Assembly (NCBI GenBank): GCA_030425925.1
Contig: JAUHZO010000019.1
Span: forward strand, 1 to 64,000
Length of the DNA: 64,000 nucleotides
Reading direction: 5' to 3'
DNA from: Alphaproteobacteria bacterium
GTDB taxonomy: Bacteria > Pseudomonadota > Alphaproteobacteria > Rhodobacterales > Rhodobacteraceae
In this document: positions 1 through 8,006 of the stretch, piece by piece
How the letters are laid out: the number at the start of each line of letters is the position of its first letter
How positions within the stretch are numbered: the stretch's first letter is position 1
Program-made: the position numbers and the translations under genes
Notes under the pieces: model-generated
Told to the model about the DNA's origin: nothing
Databases searched by the model: none
Seen by the model: only the letters and a program-made list of their open reading frames with translations

Positions 1-52
1 GCTCGATGATCGACCATTCAAAGTCCGTCAGTTCGTAGCGACGTTGCGACAT
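1..52 (-). CDS. IS5-family transposase, N-terminal fragment
   Basis: Only the first 17 codons are inside the window, because the gene continues past the left edge. The residues match the conserved opening of DDE transposases of the IS5/IS427 group, which normally continues into the catalytic domain. A GGAGG motif sits eight bases upstream of the ATG, so the start is well supported. Whether the rest is intact cannot be seen. Confidence 0.7.
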   Translation of the reverse strand, partial: MSQRRYELTDFEWSIIE

Positions 53-124
53 GCTGCTCTCCTCCCGTGAGAGAGTGAATCAGCAATCCTCAAGCGCCGC
101 TAGCCATTTATGAGTGCGTGACCT
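1..124 (-). mobile_element. IS5-family element, left end only (runs off window)
   Basis: The minus strand reads from a CTAG site at 123-126 into a short non-coding end, then a strong GGAGG ribosome site and an ATG at 52. The deduced start of the protein (MSQRRYELTDFEWSIIE) is the usual N-terminus of IS5/IS427-group transposases. The element interrupts the transposase gene of the neighbouring IS3-type element. I place the junction at the CTAG because the IS3 reading frame loses its family match right there; IS427-group elements commonly target such sites. The exact terminal base is inferred, and the other end lies outside the window. Confidence 0.7.
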
Positions 125-768
125 AGCCGGTTGGTCCAGGCGAAGGATGTGAACTGGCTGCCCTGATCGGTGTTCATGATCTCGGGCGGACCGAACTTGT
201 GGATCGCCTCGTTCAGCGCCTCGACGCAGAAGTCCGCCTCCAGCGTATTCGATATCCGCCAGGGTGAGATGGGACCGTGGCCCCAGTGGGGCCGCGTAAG
301 CCCATCGAACACCTTGCGGGTGAACCAGTCCATGATGGCCACCAGATAGAGGGAGCCTTTGCGCATCGGCAAATAGGTGATGTCGGCGCACCAGACCTGA
401 TTGGGCCGCTCCACCCGCAGCCCGCCCAGCAGATAGGGGTAGGTCTTGTGGCCCTTCGCGGGCTTGCTGGTGTCAGGCTTCTGGTAGATCGGCATCAACC
501 GCATGAGGCGCATCAGCCGCCGGATGCGCTTTTCATTCACGGCATGGCCTTCGTTCTGCAGGTGCCATGTCATCTGCCGCACGCCGTAGAACGGGGTCTC
601 GAGGAACTGCTTGTCGATCAGCAGCATGAGGTCGAGGTTCATCGCCGTTTCGCCCTGCGGCGCGTCATAGAACGATGACCGCGAGATCGACAGCAGGCGG
701 CATTGTGCCCCGACCGACAGGCTCGGGTGGTTCTTCTCGATCATGCCGCGCCTCACTTGCCGGTCCAA
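100..768 (-). pseudogene. IS3-family OrfB transposase (integrase core), broken
   Basis: This is the DDE integrase subunit of an IS3 element. The HTH_21 region (SRSSFYDAP) and the first part of the rve domain are clear, with the first catalytic Asp in WCADITYLP and the second in MNTDQGSQFTS. The protein then stops after a few unrelated residues, so the third catalytic residue (Glu) is absent. The break coincides with the IS5 insertion. A second oddity is about 14 extra residues between MDWFTRKV and WRISNTLEADF, where family members normally have only one or two; these are encoded by a palindrome. In the family OrfB is made by -1 frameshifting from OrfA, and the frame is open back to a T6G run at 786-792. 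It is almost certainly inactive. Confidence 0.85.
264..306. repeat. Palindromic in-frame insertion inside IS3 orfB
   Basis: A nested inverted repeat lies here: GATGGG at 268-273 pairs with CCCATC at 301-306, and GGCCCC at 279-284 pairs with GGGGCC at 288-293 around an AGT loop. It coincides with about 14 residues that are extra compared with IS3 OrfB proteins as I remember them. The length is about 42 bases, which keeps the frame. Confidence 0.55.
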
Positions 769-1046
769 GGCTTGAGCTTTCGTGACAAAAAATCGTTGGC
801 GACCGCCAGCTCCCCGATCTTCGCATGCAGCGCACGCACCGTGTCTTCATCGACCTCGGGGGCCTTCTTGCTGCCTCGCTCGAAGATGTCCGCCGCGCCC
901 TCCAGCAACGCCTTCTTCCACTGGTGGATCATCGTCGGATGCACGCCGTATTCGGCGGCAAGTTCCGAAACCGTGCGTTCGCCCTTCACGGCCTCCAGCG
1001 CCACACGGGCCTTGAACCCAGCGTCATGGTTCCTGCGCTTCTTCAT
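753..1046 (-). CDS. IS3-family OrfA (helix-turn-helix) transposase subunit
   Basis: This 97-residue protein is the DNA-binding partner of IS3 transposases. The transposase_8 HTH is visible at residues about 10-50 (FKARVALEAVKGERTVSELA, then HPTMIHQWK), followed by a short leucine-rich tail that mediates multimerisation in the family. Its end overlaps the orfB frame by 16 bases. A TTTTTTG run at 792-786 on the minus strand sits just before the overlap and could serve for programmed -1 frameshifting. OrfA appears complete, but its partner OrfB is truncated. Confidence 0.9.
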   Translation of the reverse strand: MKKRRNHDAGFKARVALEAVKGERTVSELAAEYGVHPTMIHQWKKALLEGAADIFERGSKKAPEVDEDTVRALHAKIGELAVANDFLSRKLKPWTGK

Positions 1047-1151
1047 GTCCTGATCTCCTCGTTCTTGGAGACCAGCAGACGTCAGATCGTAGCTTCCGTC
1101 ACTGTCCGATCTTCGGGGAGTAGCTCAGACCACAATCCTGAAGTTTCTTCT

Positions 1152-1177
1152 ATGCCGCCCATCGGGCGGCATTTTTT
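1152..1177 (+). terminator. Rho-independent terminator, stranded next to the IS3 end
   Basis: GCCGCCC at 1154-1160 pairs with GGGCGGC at 1164-1170 around an ATC loop, followed by a run of six T. It is oriented for a transcript coming from the left. The only sequence on the left is the IS3 element, so its gene has probably been separated or lost. Confidence 0.75.
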
Positions 1178-1307
1178 GTGCTTTGGTCAATCTTTGCCCG
1201 GCATTGTTTGGCATATCTTGTCCAGTTCCTTTGGCCAAAGTTGCGGATGATTTCCGGCGAACGGAATTTTATGCATTGATTTTATTTAACTTTTTTACTG
1301 GCCAGAA

Positions 1308-1418
1308 TTATGTTTGGCCTAACTGTCGCCGCGTCGACACCCAATCGGTGAAGCGATAGGTTGCGGGTTTGGTGGGGCCGGGCTTGGGTGCGTCCTGCGG
1401 GATGTGTTGCGTGGGCAT
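1308..1418 (-). CDS. Predicted 36-residue small protein
   Basis: A complete minus-strand ORF starts at an ATG with an AGGGGGAC ribosome site eight bases upstream and ends at TAA. The product is hydrophilic and proline-rich in its first half (MPTQHIPQDAPKPGP) and then reads TYRFTDWVSTRRQLGQT. There is no signal peptide or membrane segment. I do not recognise a family. The ribosome site, the ordinary codon use for this genome and the hairpin just upstream are the arguments that it is real. It lies downstream of fucU on the same strand, 87 bases away, so it could share that transcript. Confidence 0.45.
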   Translation of the reverse strand: MPTQHIPQDAPKPGPTKPATYRFTDWVSTRRQLGQT

Positions 1419-1428
1419 GATAAGTCCC

Positions 1429-1452
1429 CCTGCCCCTGAGGATGGGGGCAGG
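1429..1452 (-). promoter_or_regulatory. Hairpin in the leader of the small ORF
   Basis: CCTGCCCC at 1429-1436 pairs perfectly with GGGGCAGG at 1445-1452 around an 8-base loop. On the minus strand the second arm runs into the ribosome site of the 36-residue ORF, so the structure could mask translation. There is no T-run, so it is not a typical terminator. Confidence 0.4.
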
Positions 1453-1505
1453 AGCGCCTTCTTTGCAGTCCGGTTTCCCTGACCTCACGCAGCGTTGAGC
1501 GGCGG

Positions 1506-1934
1506 TCAGCCGATCACGCCCTTCTTGAGGATGATGTTGCCGTAAAGCCGGGTCTCGCCGGTCTGCACGATGGCAAAGGCGGTTTTCGCGCGTTCGTAGA
1601 ACGCGAACCGTTCCAGCCCCTGGATCCGGGCGGGGTGGTCTGCGGTGGCATCGACGATCTGCTGGAATTCGGAGACGATCTCGGGGATGGCCTGCGGATC
1701 GCCCACCACCTGCATGGTCAGCGCGGGATCGGGGACGAAACTGTCAAGCGGCATCAGGCGCAGGATGGCCTCGAGCACCTGTGTTGCCGGGATGCCGTCA
1801 AGGCGGTGCAAGCGGTGGCCCATGGAGGCGGCGGGAAAGTTCGCGTCGCCGATCACGATGTCATCGCCATGTCCCATGGCGCGCAGCGTGTGCAGAAGGT
1901 CGGGCGACAGGATGGGCGGGATGTTGTGCAGCAT
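1506..1934 (-). CDS. fucU: L-fucose mutarotase / RbsD-FucU family sugar mutarotase
   Basis: The 142-residue product belongs to the RbsD/FucU family, cytoplasmic enzymes that interconvert sugar anomers (fucose, or ribose in RbsD) before phosphorylation. The opening MLHNIPPILSPDLL and the MGHGDDIVIGDANFPA motif carry the conserved catalytic His and the Asp/Asn of the family, and the C-terminus has the expected YGNIILKKGV. I place the start at the ATG of MLHN; the open frame continues upstream, but the extension has no family character. FucU genes usually end a sugar ABC-transporter operon. Here the upstream side is a divergent RAYT gene with REP sequences, so it looks detached from such an operon. 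Confidence 0.88.
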   Translation of the reverse strand: MLHNIPPILSPDLLHTLRAMGHGDDIVIGDANFPAASMGHRLHRLDGIPATQVLEAILRLMPLDSFVPDPALTMQVVGDPQAIPEIVSEFQQIVDATADHPARIQGLERFAFYERAKTAFAIVQTGETRLYGNIILKKGVIG

Positions 1935-2022
1935 GACGGCCTCCGGAGTGCTGCGGTCATCAAGGCGGAACCGGCAGCCCGTGGCAAGGGGTTTGGGGCC
2001 GCGCATGAGTCCTGGTGGAGGG

Positions 2023-2044
2023 GTAGGGCGGAGTTTACCCAACC
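2023..2044 (+). repeat. Degenerate REP palindrome upstream of the RAYT gene
   Basis: The sequence GTAGGGCGGAGTTTACCC matches the two REP copies downstream of the transposase at most positions, but its second arm is degraded. It lies 28 bases before the transposase start. Confidence 0.65.
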
Positions 2045-2072
2045 TTAACCCTGGCCGGGCAGGGTCCTTTCC

Positions 2073-2591
2073 ATGCCCAATTACCGCCGCCCGCGTATTC
2101 CCTCTGCGACGATCTTCTTCACGGTCTGCCTCGCCGAGCGCGGCAGTTGCCTCCTGGTGGACGAGATCGACCTCCTGCGCGAGGCTGTCCGGGTCACCCG
2201 GGCGCGCCGTCCCTTCAAGATCGACGCCTGCGTCGTTCTGCCGGACCACTTGCATGCCGTCTGGACCCTGCCGGAGGGCGATGCGAACTACTCGGATCGC
2301 TGGGGGGCAATCAAGGCGAGGTTCTCGAAAATGGTGCGTTTGCAGGGGCGTGGACCGGATGTGCCGCTTCATTCCGTCACCGGCGGGAAAAACCCCGCCT
2401 TGCGCAAGGGTGAGGTCGGGATCTGGCAAAGCCGGTTTTGGGAGCATCACATCCGGGACAAGGCCGACCATGACGCCCATGTCCGGTATTGCCACATGAA
2501 CCCGGTCAGGCACGGCTACGTGGACCGCCCGGAAGACTGGAGGTTCTCGACGATCCACCGGGAGATCCGACCAGGCCGTTGGGCCGCGTAG
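2073..2591 (+). CDS. REP-associated tyrosine transposase (RAYT), IS200/Y1 family
   Basis: The 172-residue protein is a single-domain Y1 transposase. The HUH metal-binding motif is seen as DHLHAVW at about residue 58, and the C-terminal half carries FWEHHIRDKADHDAHVRYCH and NPVRHGYVDRPEDWRFSTIH. This last block (NP-x-K/RHGYV...W..SS) is the signature of RAYT proteins, and the catalytic Tyr lies in the preceding YCHMNP region. RAYTs cut and join single-stranded DNA at REP hairpins; they are single-copy, chromosomally maintained relatives of IS200/IS605 transposases. REP palindromes flank this gene on both sides, and one overlaps its stop codon, which strongly supports the call. Confidence 0.92.
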   Translation: MPNYRRPRIPSATIFFTVCLAERGSCLLVDEIDLLREAVRVTRARRPFKIDACVVLPDHLHAVWTLPEGDANYSDRWGAIKARFSKMVRLQGRGPDVPLHSVTGGKNPALRKGEVGIWQSRFWEHHIRDKADHDAHVRYCHMNPVRHGYVDRPEDWRFSTIHREIRPGRWAA

Positions 2592-2609
2592 GGCGGGGTT
2601 CACCCCGCC
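2588..2609 (+). repeat. REP palindrome overlapping the RAYT stop codon
   Basis: GTAGGGCGGGGTTCACCCCG is a REP-type unit with a conserved GTAG head and an imperfect hairpin (GGCGGGG/CCCCGCC). The TAG stop codon of the transposase is the TAG of this repeat. Confidence 0.8.
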
Positions 2610-2646
2610 GCCCCTGTCCGGAACGGGGCGGGTGCCTTCCGCGTGT

Positions 2647-2668
2647 GGCGGGGTGAACCCCGCCCTAC
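2647..2668 (-). repeat. REP palindrome, inverted copy
   Basis: This is the exact reverse complement of the copy at 2588-2609, giving the head-to-tail REP pair (BIME-like) typical of RAYT loci. Between them lies another hairpin-forming CGCCCC...GGGGCG stretch. The pair also sits where a terminator for ettA and the RAYT gene would be expected. Confidence 0.8.
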
Positions 2669-2680
2669 AGCGTTACGCCT

Positions 2681-4336
2681 TCACCGCGTGAACTTCTTGA
2701 ATTTCACCCGCTTGGGCTCCAGCGCGTCGGCCCCGAGGCGGCGTTTCTTGTCCTCCTCGTAATCCGAGAACGCGCCTTCGAACCATTCCACATGGGCCTC
2801 ACCCTCGAAGGCCAGGATGTGCGTGCAGATCCGGTCGAGGAAGAAACGGTCGTGCGAGATCACCACCGCGCAGCCGGCGAAGTCCACCAGCGCGTCTTCC
2901 AGCGCGCGCAGCGTCTCCACGTCGAGGTCGTTGGTCGGTTCGTCGAGCAGGATGACATTGCCGCCGGATTTCAGCAGCCGCGCCATGTGGACCCGGTTGC
3001 GTTCGCCGCCCGACAGGAGGCCCACCTTCTTCTGCTGGTCGCCGCCCTTGAAGTTGAACGCGCCGCAATAGGCGCGGGAGTTCATCTCGGCATCGCCCAG
3101 CTTGATCACCTCGGCCCCGCCAGAGATCGCCTCCCACACCGTGTCCTCGGCGCTCAGATCGTCACGCGACTGGTCGACATAGGACAGTTGCACCGTGTCG
3201 CCCAGTTCGATGCTGCCGGCATCGGGCGTTTCCTGCCCGGTGATCATCTTGAACAGCGTCGATTTGCCTGCTCCGTTCGGACCGATCACGCCGACGATGC
3301 CGCCGGGCGGCAGCGAAAAGCTCAGATCCTCGATCAGGAGCTTGTCGCCCATGGCCTTCGACAACCCTTCCACCTCGATCACCTTCTGGCCCAGGCGCTG
3401 GCCGGCGGGGATGACGATCTGCGCGCGCGACAGCTTCTCGCGCACCGACTGGCCGGCCATCTCTTCATAGGCCTGGATCCGCGCCTTGGACTTGGCCTGG
3501 CGCGCCTTGGCCCCCTGCCGCATCCAGTCCAGTTCGCGCTCCAGCGTCTTCTGCTTGGCCTTGTCCTCGCGCGCCTCCTGTTCGAGCCGCTTGGCCTTTT
3601 GCTCCAGCCACGAGGAATAATTCCCTTCATAGGGAATTCCGCGGCCGCGATCGAGTTCGAGGATCCAGCCGGTGATGTCGTCCAGGAAATAGCGATCATG
3701 GGTGACGATCAGGATTGTGCCTTTGTATTCAATCAGGTGGTTCTGCAGCCAGGCGATGGTTTCGGCGTCCAGATGGTTTGTCGGTTCGTCCAGCAGCAGC
3801 ATGTCGGGCGCTTCGAGCAGCAGCTTGCACAATGCCACGCGGCGGCGTTCCCCGCCCGACAGGTTGGCCGGGTTCGCATCGTCCGGCGGGCAGCGCAGCG
3901 CCTCCATGGCGACGTCGATCTGGGCGTCGAGATCCCACAGGTTCTGGCTGTCGATCTCGTCCTGAAGCTCTGCCATCTCGTCGGCAGTCTCGTCGGAATA
4001 GTTCATCGCCAGTTCGTTGAACCGGTCGAGCTTGGCCTTCTTTGCCGCAACCCCCAGCATGACGTTTTCGCGCACCGTCAGGCTGTCATCCAGATGCGGC
4101 TCCTGCGGGAGATAGCCGACCTTGGCACCCTCGGCGGCCCAGGCCTCGCCGGTGAAATCCGTGTCGATCCCGGCCATGATCCGCATCAGTGTCGACTTGC
4201 CCGCGCCGTTGACGCCGACAACGCCGATCTTGACCCCTGGAAGAAAGCTCAAGCGGATGTTTTCAAAGCATTTCTTGCCACCTGGATAGGTCTTGGACAC
4301 GCCGTCCATGTGATAGACATACTGATAGCTGGCCAT
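2681..4336 (-). CDS. ettA: Energy-dependent translational throttle protein EttA (ABC-F ATPase)
   Basis: The 551-residue protein is a soluble ABC-F ATPase that binds the ribosomal E site and gates the first peptide bond according to ATP/ADP ratio. Two ABC domains are complete: Walker [10 protein letters not shown] (about residue 42) and GPNGAGKST (about 349), signatures [11 protein letters not shown] and [11 protein letters not shown], and Walker [12 protein letters not shown] and [11 protein letters not shown]. The linker between them is highly charged ([20 protein letters not shown]), as in EttA. The start is the ATG five bases after AGGAGG; a GTG two codons upstream overlaps that ribosome site. 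Length and spacing agree with E. coli EttA (555 residues). The gene stands alone between the REP pair and a divergent chemoreceptor gene. Confidence 0.96.
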   Translation of the reverse strand: MASYQYVYHMDGVSKTYPGGKKCFENIRLSFLPGVKIGVVGVNGAGKSTLMRIMAGIDTDFTGEAWAAEGAKVGYLPQEPHLDDSLTVRENVMLGVAAKKAKLDRFNELAMNYSDETADEMAELQDEIDSQNLWDLDAQIDVAMEALRCPPDDANPANLSGGERRRVALCKLLLEAPDMLLLDEPTNHLDAETIAWLQNHLIEYKGTILIVTHDRYFLDDITGWILELDRGRGIPYEGNYSSWLEQKAKRLEQEAREDKAKQKTLERELDWMRQGAKARQAKSKARIQAYEEMAGQSVREKLSRAQIVIPAGQRLGQKVIEVEGLSKAMGDKLLIEDLSFSLPPGGIVGVIGPNGAGKSTLFKMITGQETPDAGSIELGDTVQLSYVDQSRDDLSAEDTVWEAISGGAEVIKLGDAEMNSRAYCGAFNFKGGDQQKKVGLLSGGERNRVHMARLLKSGGNVILLDEPTNDLDVETLRALEDALVDFAGCAVVISHDRFFLDRICTHILAFEGEAHVEWFEGAFSDYEEDKKRRLGADALEPKRVKFKKFTR

Positions 4337-4549
4337 GCTCACCTCCTGTTGCGGTGTCCCGTGTTACGATGCATGGCGGCCGTGTTCAATCTCTGCCGGT
4401 GGGGCCGGGGCGCGAACGCGTGTCGGTTGGATTTTGTGCAGTTCCGCCGGGTGGGCCAGGGGCGTTTAAACGGATGTTCAGACTTCGCCGCTCTTATGCC
4501 TCCAGCGTCCAGGCGGCGCAGTTCCGTGTTCCCGCTCCGAGGCCCTGCC

Positions 4550-6997
4550 ATGACCGAATCGCCCCGCAAGTACCGTCGAAACCGTTGGAAACGCCTGAAG
4601 ATCAGCCAGAGAATGCCGATCCAGGTTGCGTTGCCCACGATGATCATCGTGTTGGGGGCGTCGTTGTTCAGCTATCTGCAGGCCGATCGCGCGCTGACCG
4701 AACGGAAGATGCAGGCCTATGACGTGCTGATCGAAACGAAAGCCGAAAGCCTGCTGGACTGGTTGAACAGGATCGAGGTGGATATCGCGATCCTGGCCGA
4801 AAACCACGCGGTGCGGGAAGGCGTCGCCGCCTTTTCGGAAGCCTGGGATTTCCACGATCGCGAACCGTCCGTGGACCTGCAAAGGCTGTATATCCACGCC
4901 AACCCCAACCCCGTGGGCAAGAAGGACGAGCTTGACAATGCCGGGGACGGATCGCTGTGGTCGACAGAGCATTTCCGCTATCACGCTGGGTTCCGGCAAT
5001 TCCAGAAACTGCGGAATTACTACGACCTGTTCCTGTTCGATACCGATGGCAACTTGGTCTATTCGGTGTTCAAGGAAGCCGACTTCGCCACCAATTTCAT
5101 GGACGGACCCTATGCCGATTCGGGGCTGGGCAAGGTGTTCCGCGAGGCGCTCGACGCCGGGCGGGGGCAGGCGGTCTTTTCCGGCTTTGCGCCCTATGCG
5201 CCCAGCAATGGCGCGCCGGCCAAGTTTGTCGCCATGCCGGTGATGGGCAATACCGGCAAGGTCATCGGTGTGGTGGCCTTGCAGGTGCCGGTGAACGAGA
5301 TTTCGCGTCTGTTGTCCGGCGGCGACGACCTTGGTGGCACCGGACTTGTCTATCTTGTGGACGAAACCGGAATGGCCCTGTCGGATTCGCCACATGCCGA
5401 AGGCCATCGCACGCTGGACATGCTGCCCGCGTTGCCGCATATCGCGGCCGCGGCAACGGGCGAGCCTGTGGCAATGCGTGATGTGACGGGCCTGTCCGGC
5501 AATCCGGTTCTGGCACGCTCCGTCAGTTTCGAGGCCAATCACGCCGACTGGCATCTGGTCCTGGAACAGGACATGGCAGAAGCCTTTGCCGACAATCGGG
5601 CCTTCTTTGTCACCAGCATGATGCAATCGGCGCTGACGGTTCTGCTGACCGCGGTTGTCTCCTTCCTGGTGGCGCGGGGTCTGACGCGGCGAATCACGGC
5701 GCTGGCGGACAGTGTTCGGGTGATCACCGGGGGCGATTTCAGCGCCCCGGTGGCACAGACGAAGACCGGCGATGAAATCGGGGACATCGCCCGGGCACTG
5801 GACAGCTTCAAGACGGATCTGGCAGATGGCCGCGCAGCCATCGCCAAGGAAGAACAGACGGCCGAAGAACAGCGTCAGGTGATGGAGATGCTGGGCCGGT
5901 CGATGTCGGATCTGGCGCAGGGACGGCTGGACTGCCGTATCGATGCGACCTTTCCGGGCGATTATGAACCCCTGCGCGTGAATTTCAATCAAACGGTCGA
6001 GGCGCTCAGCGGAATCGTGGCCGAACTGCATGACAGCGCCGAGACCATCGATACCGATGCCAGAACCATGAGCGACGGGGCCGACAGCCTGTCTCAGCGC
6101 ACCGAGAACCAGGCGGCCACGCTGGAACAGACCGCGGCGGCGATGGAACAGATCACCGCCAGTGTGACCTCGACCGCCGATGGTGCGCAGCAGATCGTGG
6201 CCGCCATGGCTTCGGCCAAATCGCAAGCCGAACGCGGCGAGGATGTGCGGGGCCGCGCGGTGGAGGCCATGGGCGGGATCGAGAATTCGTCCAAGCAGAT
6301 CGGGCAGATCATCCAGGTCATGGAAGACATTGCCTTTCAGACCAACCTGCTGGCACTCAATGCCGGGGTCGAGGCGGCACGTGCCGGGGAGGTGGGCAGA
6401 GGCTTTGCCGTGGTGGCCTCGGAAGTGCGGGCGCTGGCGCAGCGTTCGTCCGACAGTGCGGCAGAGATCCGGACCCTGATCGTGCAATCGAACGAAAACG
6501 TCACCAACGGTGTGCGGCTTGTGGCCGACATGGGCCGGGCCATCGAGGAAATCCTGAACGAAGTCAGCCAGGTGGCCGAACGGGTGGAGAACATCGCCGC
6601 CGGGGCTTCGCAACAGGCGACAGGTCTGTCGGAGATCAACAACGGCATCACCATGCTGGACCAGGTCACGCAAGAGAATGCCGCCATGGTGAACGAGGCG
6701 GCGCGCGCGGGCCACGCCTTGCGCGCCAAGGCCGCCGAGATGCGCGACCTTGTGGCGCGGTTTGGCGGGGCAGCCAGTTCGCAGGCTGTTTTGCCGACGA
6801 AAAGCGGCGCGCCCCGGGACGTGGCCCCGGCTGCCACAGATGCCGCCTTTGGCGTTCCCGGGGCTGCGGTCCCGTCCCATGCCGACATGACGGATCTGGG
6901 CTGGGACAGCCAGGACGCCATCGCGGTAGCCTCTGAGCCCGCGCCCGCGGCAGATTTCAAGGCTGCGGCGAATGACGGCCTGTGGCGGGATTTCTGA
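4550..6997 (+). CDS. Methyl-accepting chemotaxis protein with two HAMP-type segments
   Basis: This 815-residue transducer has a short basic N-terminus, TM1 (about residues 25-44), a large periplasmic sensing region of about 300 residues, TM2 (about 352-378, ending in VARGLTRRI), a HAMP domain, a second HAMP-like stretch ([18 protein letters not shown]), and a full signalling domain. The hairpin tip [19 protein letters not shown] carries Gly where most receptors have Ala. The C-terminus LWRDF fits the x-aromatic-x-x-aromatic pentapeptide that tethers CheR/CheB in receptors with long linkers. The frame is open far upstream, but that part is the antisense shadow of ettA; the ATG of [10 protein letters not shown] starts family-like sequence. 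No other chemotaxis genes are nearby, and the ligand is unknown. Confidence 0.93.
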   Translation: MTESPRKYRRNRWKRLKISQRMPIQVALPTMIIVLGASLFSYLQADRALTERKMQAYDVLIETKAESLLDWLNRIEVDIAILAENHAVREGVAAFSEAWDFHDREPSVDLQRLYIHANPNPVGKKDELDNAGDGSLWSTEHFRYHAGFRQFQKLRNYYDLFLFDTDGNLVYSVFKEADFATNFMDGPYADSGLGKVFREALDAGRGQAVFSGFAPYAPSNGAPAKFVAMPVMGNTGKVIGVVALQVPVNEISRLLSGGDDLGGTGLVYLVDETGMALSDSPHAEGHRTLDMLPALPHIAAAATGEPVAMRDVTGLSGNPVLARSVSFEANHADWHLVLEQDMAEAFADNRAFFVTSMMQSALTVLLTAVVSFLVARGLTRRITALADSVRVITGGDFSAPVAQTKTGDEIGDIARALDSFKTDLADGRAAIAKEEQTAEEQRQVMEMLGRSMSDLAQGRLDCRIDATFPGDYEPLRVNFNQTVEALSGIVAELHDSAETIDTDARTMSDGADSLSQRTENQAATLEQTAAAMEQITASVTSTADGAQQIVAAMASAKSQAERGEDVRGRAVEAMGGIENSSKQIGQIIQVMEDIAFQTNLLALNAGVEAARAGEVGRGFAVVASEVRALAQRSSDSAAEIRTLIVQSNENVTNGVRLVADMGRAIEEILNEVSQVAERVENIAAGASQQATGLSEINNGITMLDQVTQENAAMVNEAARAGHALRAKAAEMRDLVARFGGAASSQAVLPTKSGAPRDVAPAATDAAFGVPGAAVPSHADMTDLGWDSQDAIAVASEPAPAADFKAAANDGLWRDF

Positions 6998-7128
6998 TCC
7001 CGCGGCAGACCCGTGCTGTGCCCGCGCCGCTTGAAGCGGCGGATCGGAGGGCGTAAGCGGAGAGCGCAAGGGTTGCCGGCACGCCGAACGGCCCATTGGC
7101 AGCGGGTACTTGGGGGAGGCCGGAAGCA

Positions 7129-7731
7129 ATGCGCTTTGACATGCATCTGCCCGCCGGGCTCCGCGTGGGGCTTCTGGGCGGTTCGTTCGACCCGCCGCAT
7201 GCCGGGCATGTGCACATTTCGCGCGAGGCGCTCAAGCGGTTCGATCTCGACCGCGTGATCTGGCTGGTCTCACCCGGGAACCCGCTGAAACCACATGCGC
7301 CTGCCCCGCTGTCCCGACGTCTTGCCGCCGCCCGACAGCTGATCCGGGATCCCCGCATCCTTGCCAGTGATTTCGAAGCCCGGGTGGGCACCCGCTACAC
7401 GGCACAGACCCTGCAGGCGCTGCAGTTGCGGTTTCCCGGCGTGGGTTTTGTCTGGCTGATGGGCGCCGACAACCTGGCGCAACTGCATCGCTGGGACAAT
7501 TGGCACGACATCATGCACAGTGTGCCTGTGGGTGTGATGGCTCGACCCGGGCTGAGGATTGCCGCCCGGGCCTCGACCGCGTCACGGATCTATCGACAGG
7601 CGCAGATGTCGCCGCGGGCGTCCCGGCTATTGCCATCCATGCGCGCGCCCGCCTGGTGCTTTGTGAACCTGCCGATGATGAAGGTCAGCTCGTCGGACCT
7701 GCGCGCGAAGGGTGGCTGGTCTCTGCCATGA
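7129..7731 (+). CDS. nadD: Nicotinate-nucleotide adenylyltransferase
   Basis: NadD converts nicotinate mononucleotide and ATP to deamido-NAD in NAD biosynthesis. The 200-residue product has the nucleotidyltransferase signature [14 protein letters not shown] near its start, the substrate-binding [16 protein letters not shown] segment, and the C-terminal SSSDLRAKG that replaces the usual ISSTxIR. The start is an ATG preceded by a GGAGG stretch at about 13 bases; ATG at 7141 is an alternative four codons in. In many relatives nadD lies next to proA/obg/rsfS; here it stands between the chemoreceptor and dacB, which are both on the same strand. Confidence 0.93.
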   Translation: MRFDMHLPAGLRVGLLGGSFDPPHAGHVHISREALKRFDLDRVIWLVSPGNPLKPHAPAPLSRRLAAARQLIRDPRILASDFEARVGTRYTAQTLQALQLRFPGVGFVWLMGADNLAQLHRWDNWHDIMHSVPVGVMARPGLRIAARASTASRIYRQAQMSPRASRLLPSMRAPAWCFVNLPMMKVSSSDLRAKGGWSLP

Positions 7732-8006
7732 GCGGGAAAGCGGCGCAGATGCAGGCGGCGGGGCGCGACAGGGCAGGGTGGCAGACGACCCTTGCACGCC
7801 TGGGCCGAGGCCCTTTGCGGGCGACGCGGGGCGGTCGTGGCACCGAGGCCGATCCCGGGAACAACAGCGAGTCCGGCGCAAGCCCGTACCCGACCAGGGA
7901 ACACGAGCCCGCGCCGGGCATCCGCGATGCAAACCTGCACATTCGTGATGCCCCTGTGCGGCAATCGACGGTTGCCGCCAGAGCCTTGCCGGGTTTAGAT
8001 CGCGCC
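7732..8006. other. 275-base spacer between nadD and dacB
   Basis: Several frames are open across this stretch on both strands, but none has a family-like translation, a ribosome site or sensible codon use. It probably holds the dacB promoter. No repeat or hairpin of note was seen. Confidence 0.5.

Larger units (their letters stand above)
124..1127 (-). mobile_element. IS3-family insertion sequence, truncated by an IS5-type element
   Basis: The element contains the two-gene orfA/orfB layout of IS3-family transposons on the minus strand. Its outer end is set by the sequence that reads inward on the minus strand from 1127 as TGAGCTACTCCCCGAAGATC, beginning with the TG dinucleotide usual for IS3 ends. 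The other end is missing here because the orfB gene is cut at about 124 by the IS5-type element. The remaining part of orfB is expected beyond the left edge of the window if the insertion is simple. Confidence 0.8.
1128..1505. other. Intergenic stretch: terminator, AT-rich block and a small ORF
   Basis: Between the IS3 end and fucU lie a terminator (1152-1177), an AT-rich stretch at about 1260-1315, and a minus-strand small ORF with its own hairpin (see separate entries). The longer open frame across 1282-1488 has poor protein character and no ribosome site, so I leave it out. Confidence 0.6.

Noticed and set aside
1282-1488. 68-codon minus-strand frame
   Set aside because: No ribosome site and random composition; the 36-residue frame inside this region has better support.
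1935-2603. Upstream extension of fucU to a 365-codon frame
   Set aside because: The extension is antisense to the RAYT gene, and only the last 142 codons match the RbsD/FucU family.
2792-4549. Long upstream extension of the chemoreceptor frame (about 585 codons)
   Set aside because: It is antisense to ettA and reads as low-complexity His/Gln/Arg-rich shadow sequence; the receptor starts at 4550.
4478-7129. 883-codon open frame on the minus strand opposite the chemoreceptor
   Set aside because: Its translation is rich in Arg, His and Gln and has no family-like blocks; the plus strand encodes a clear receptor.
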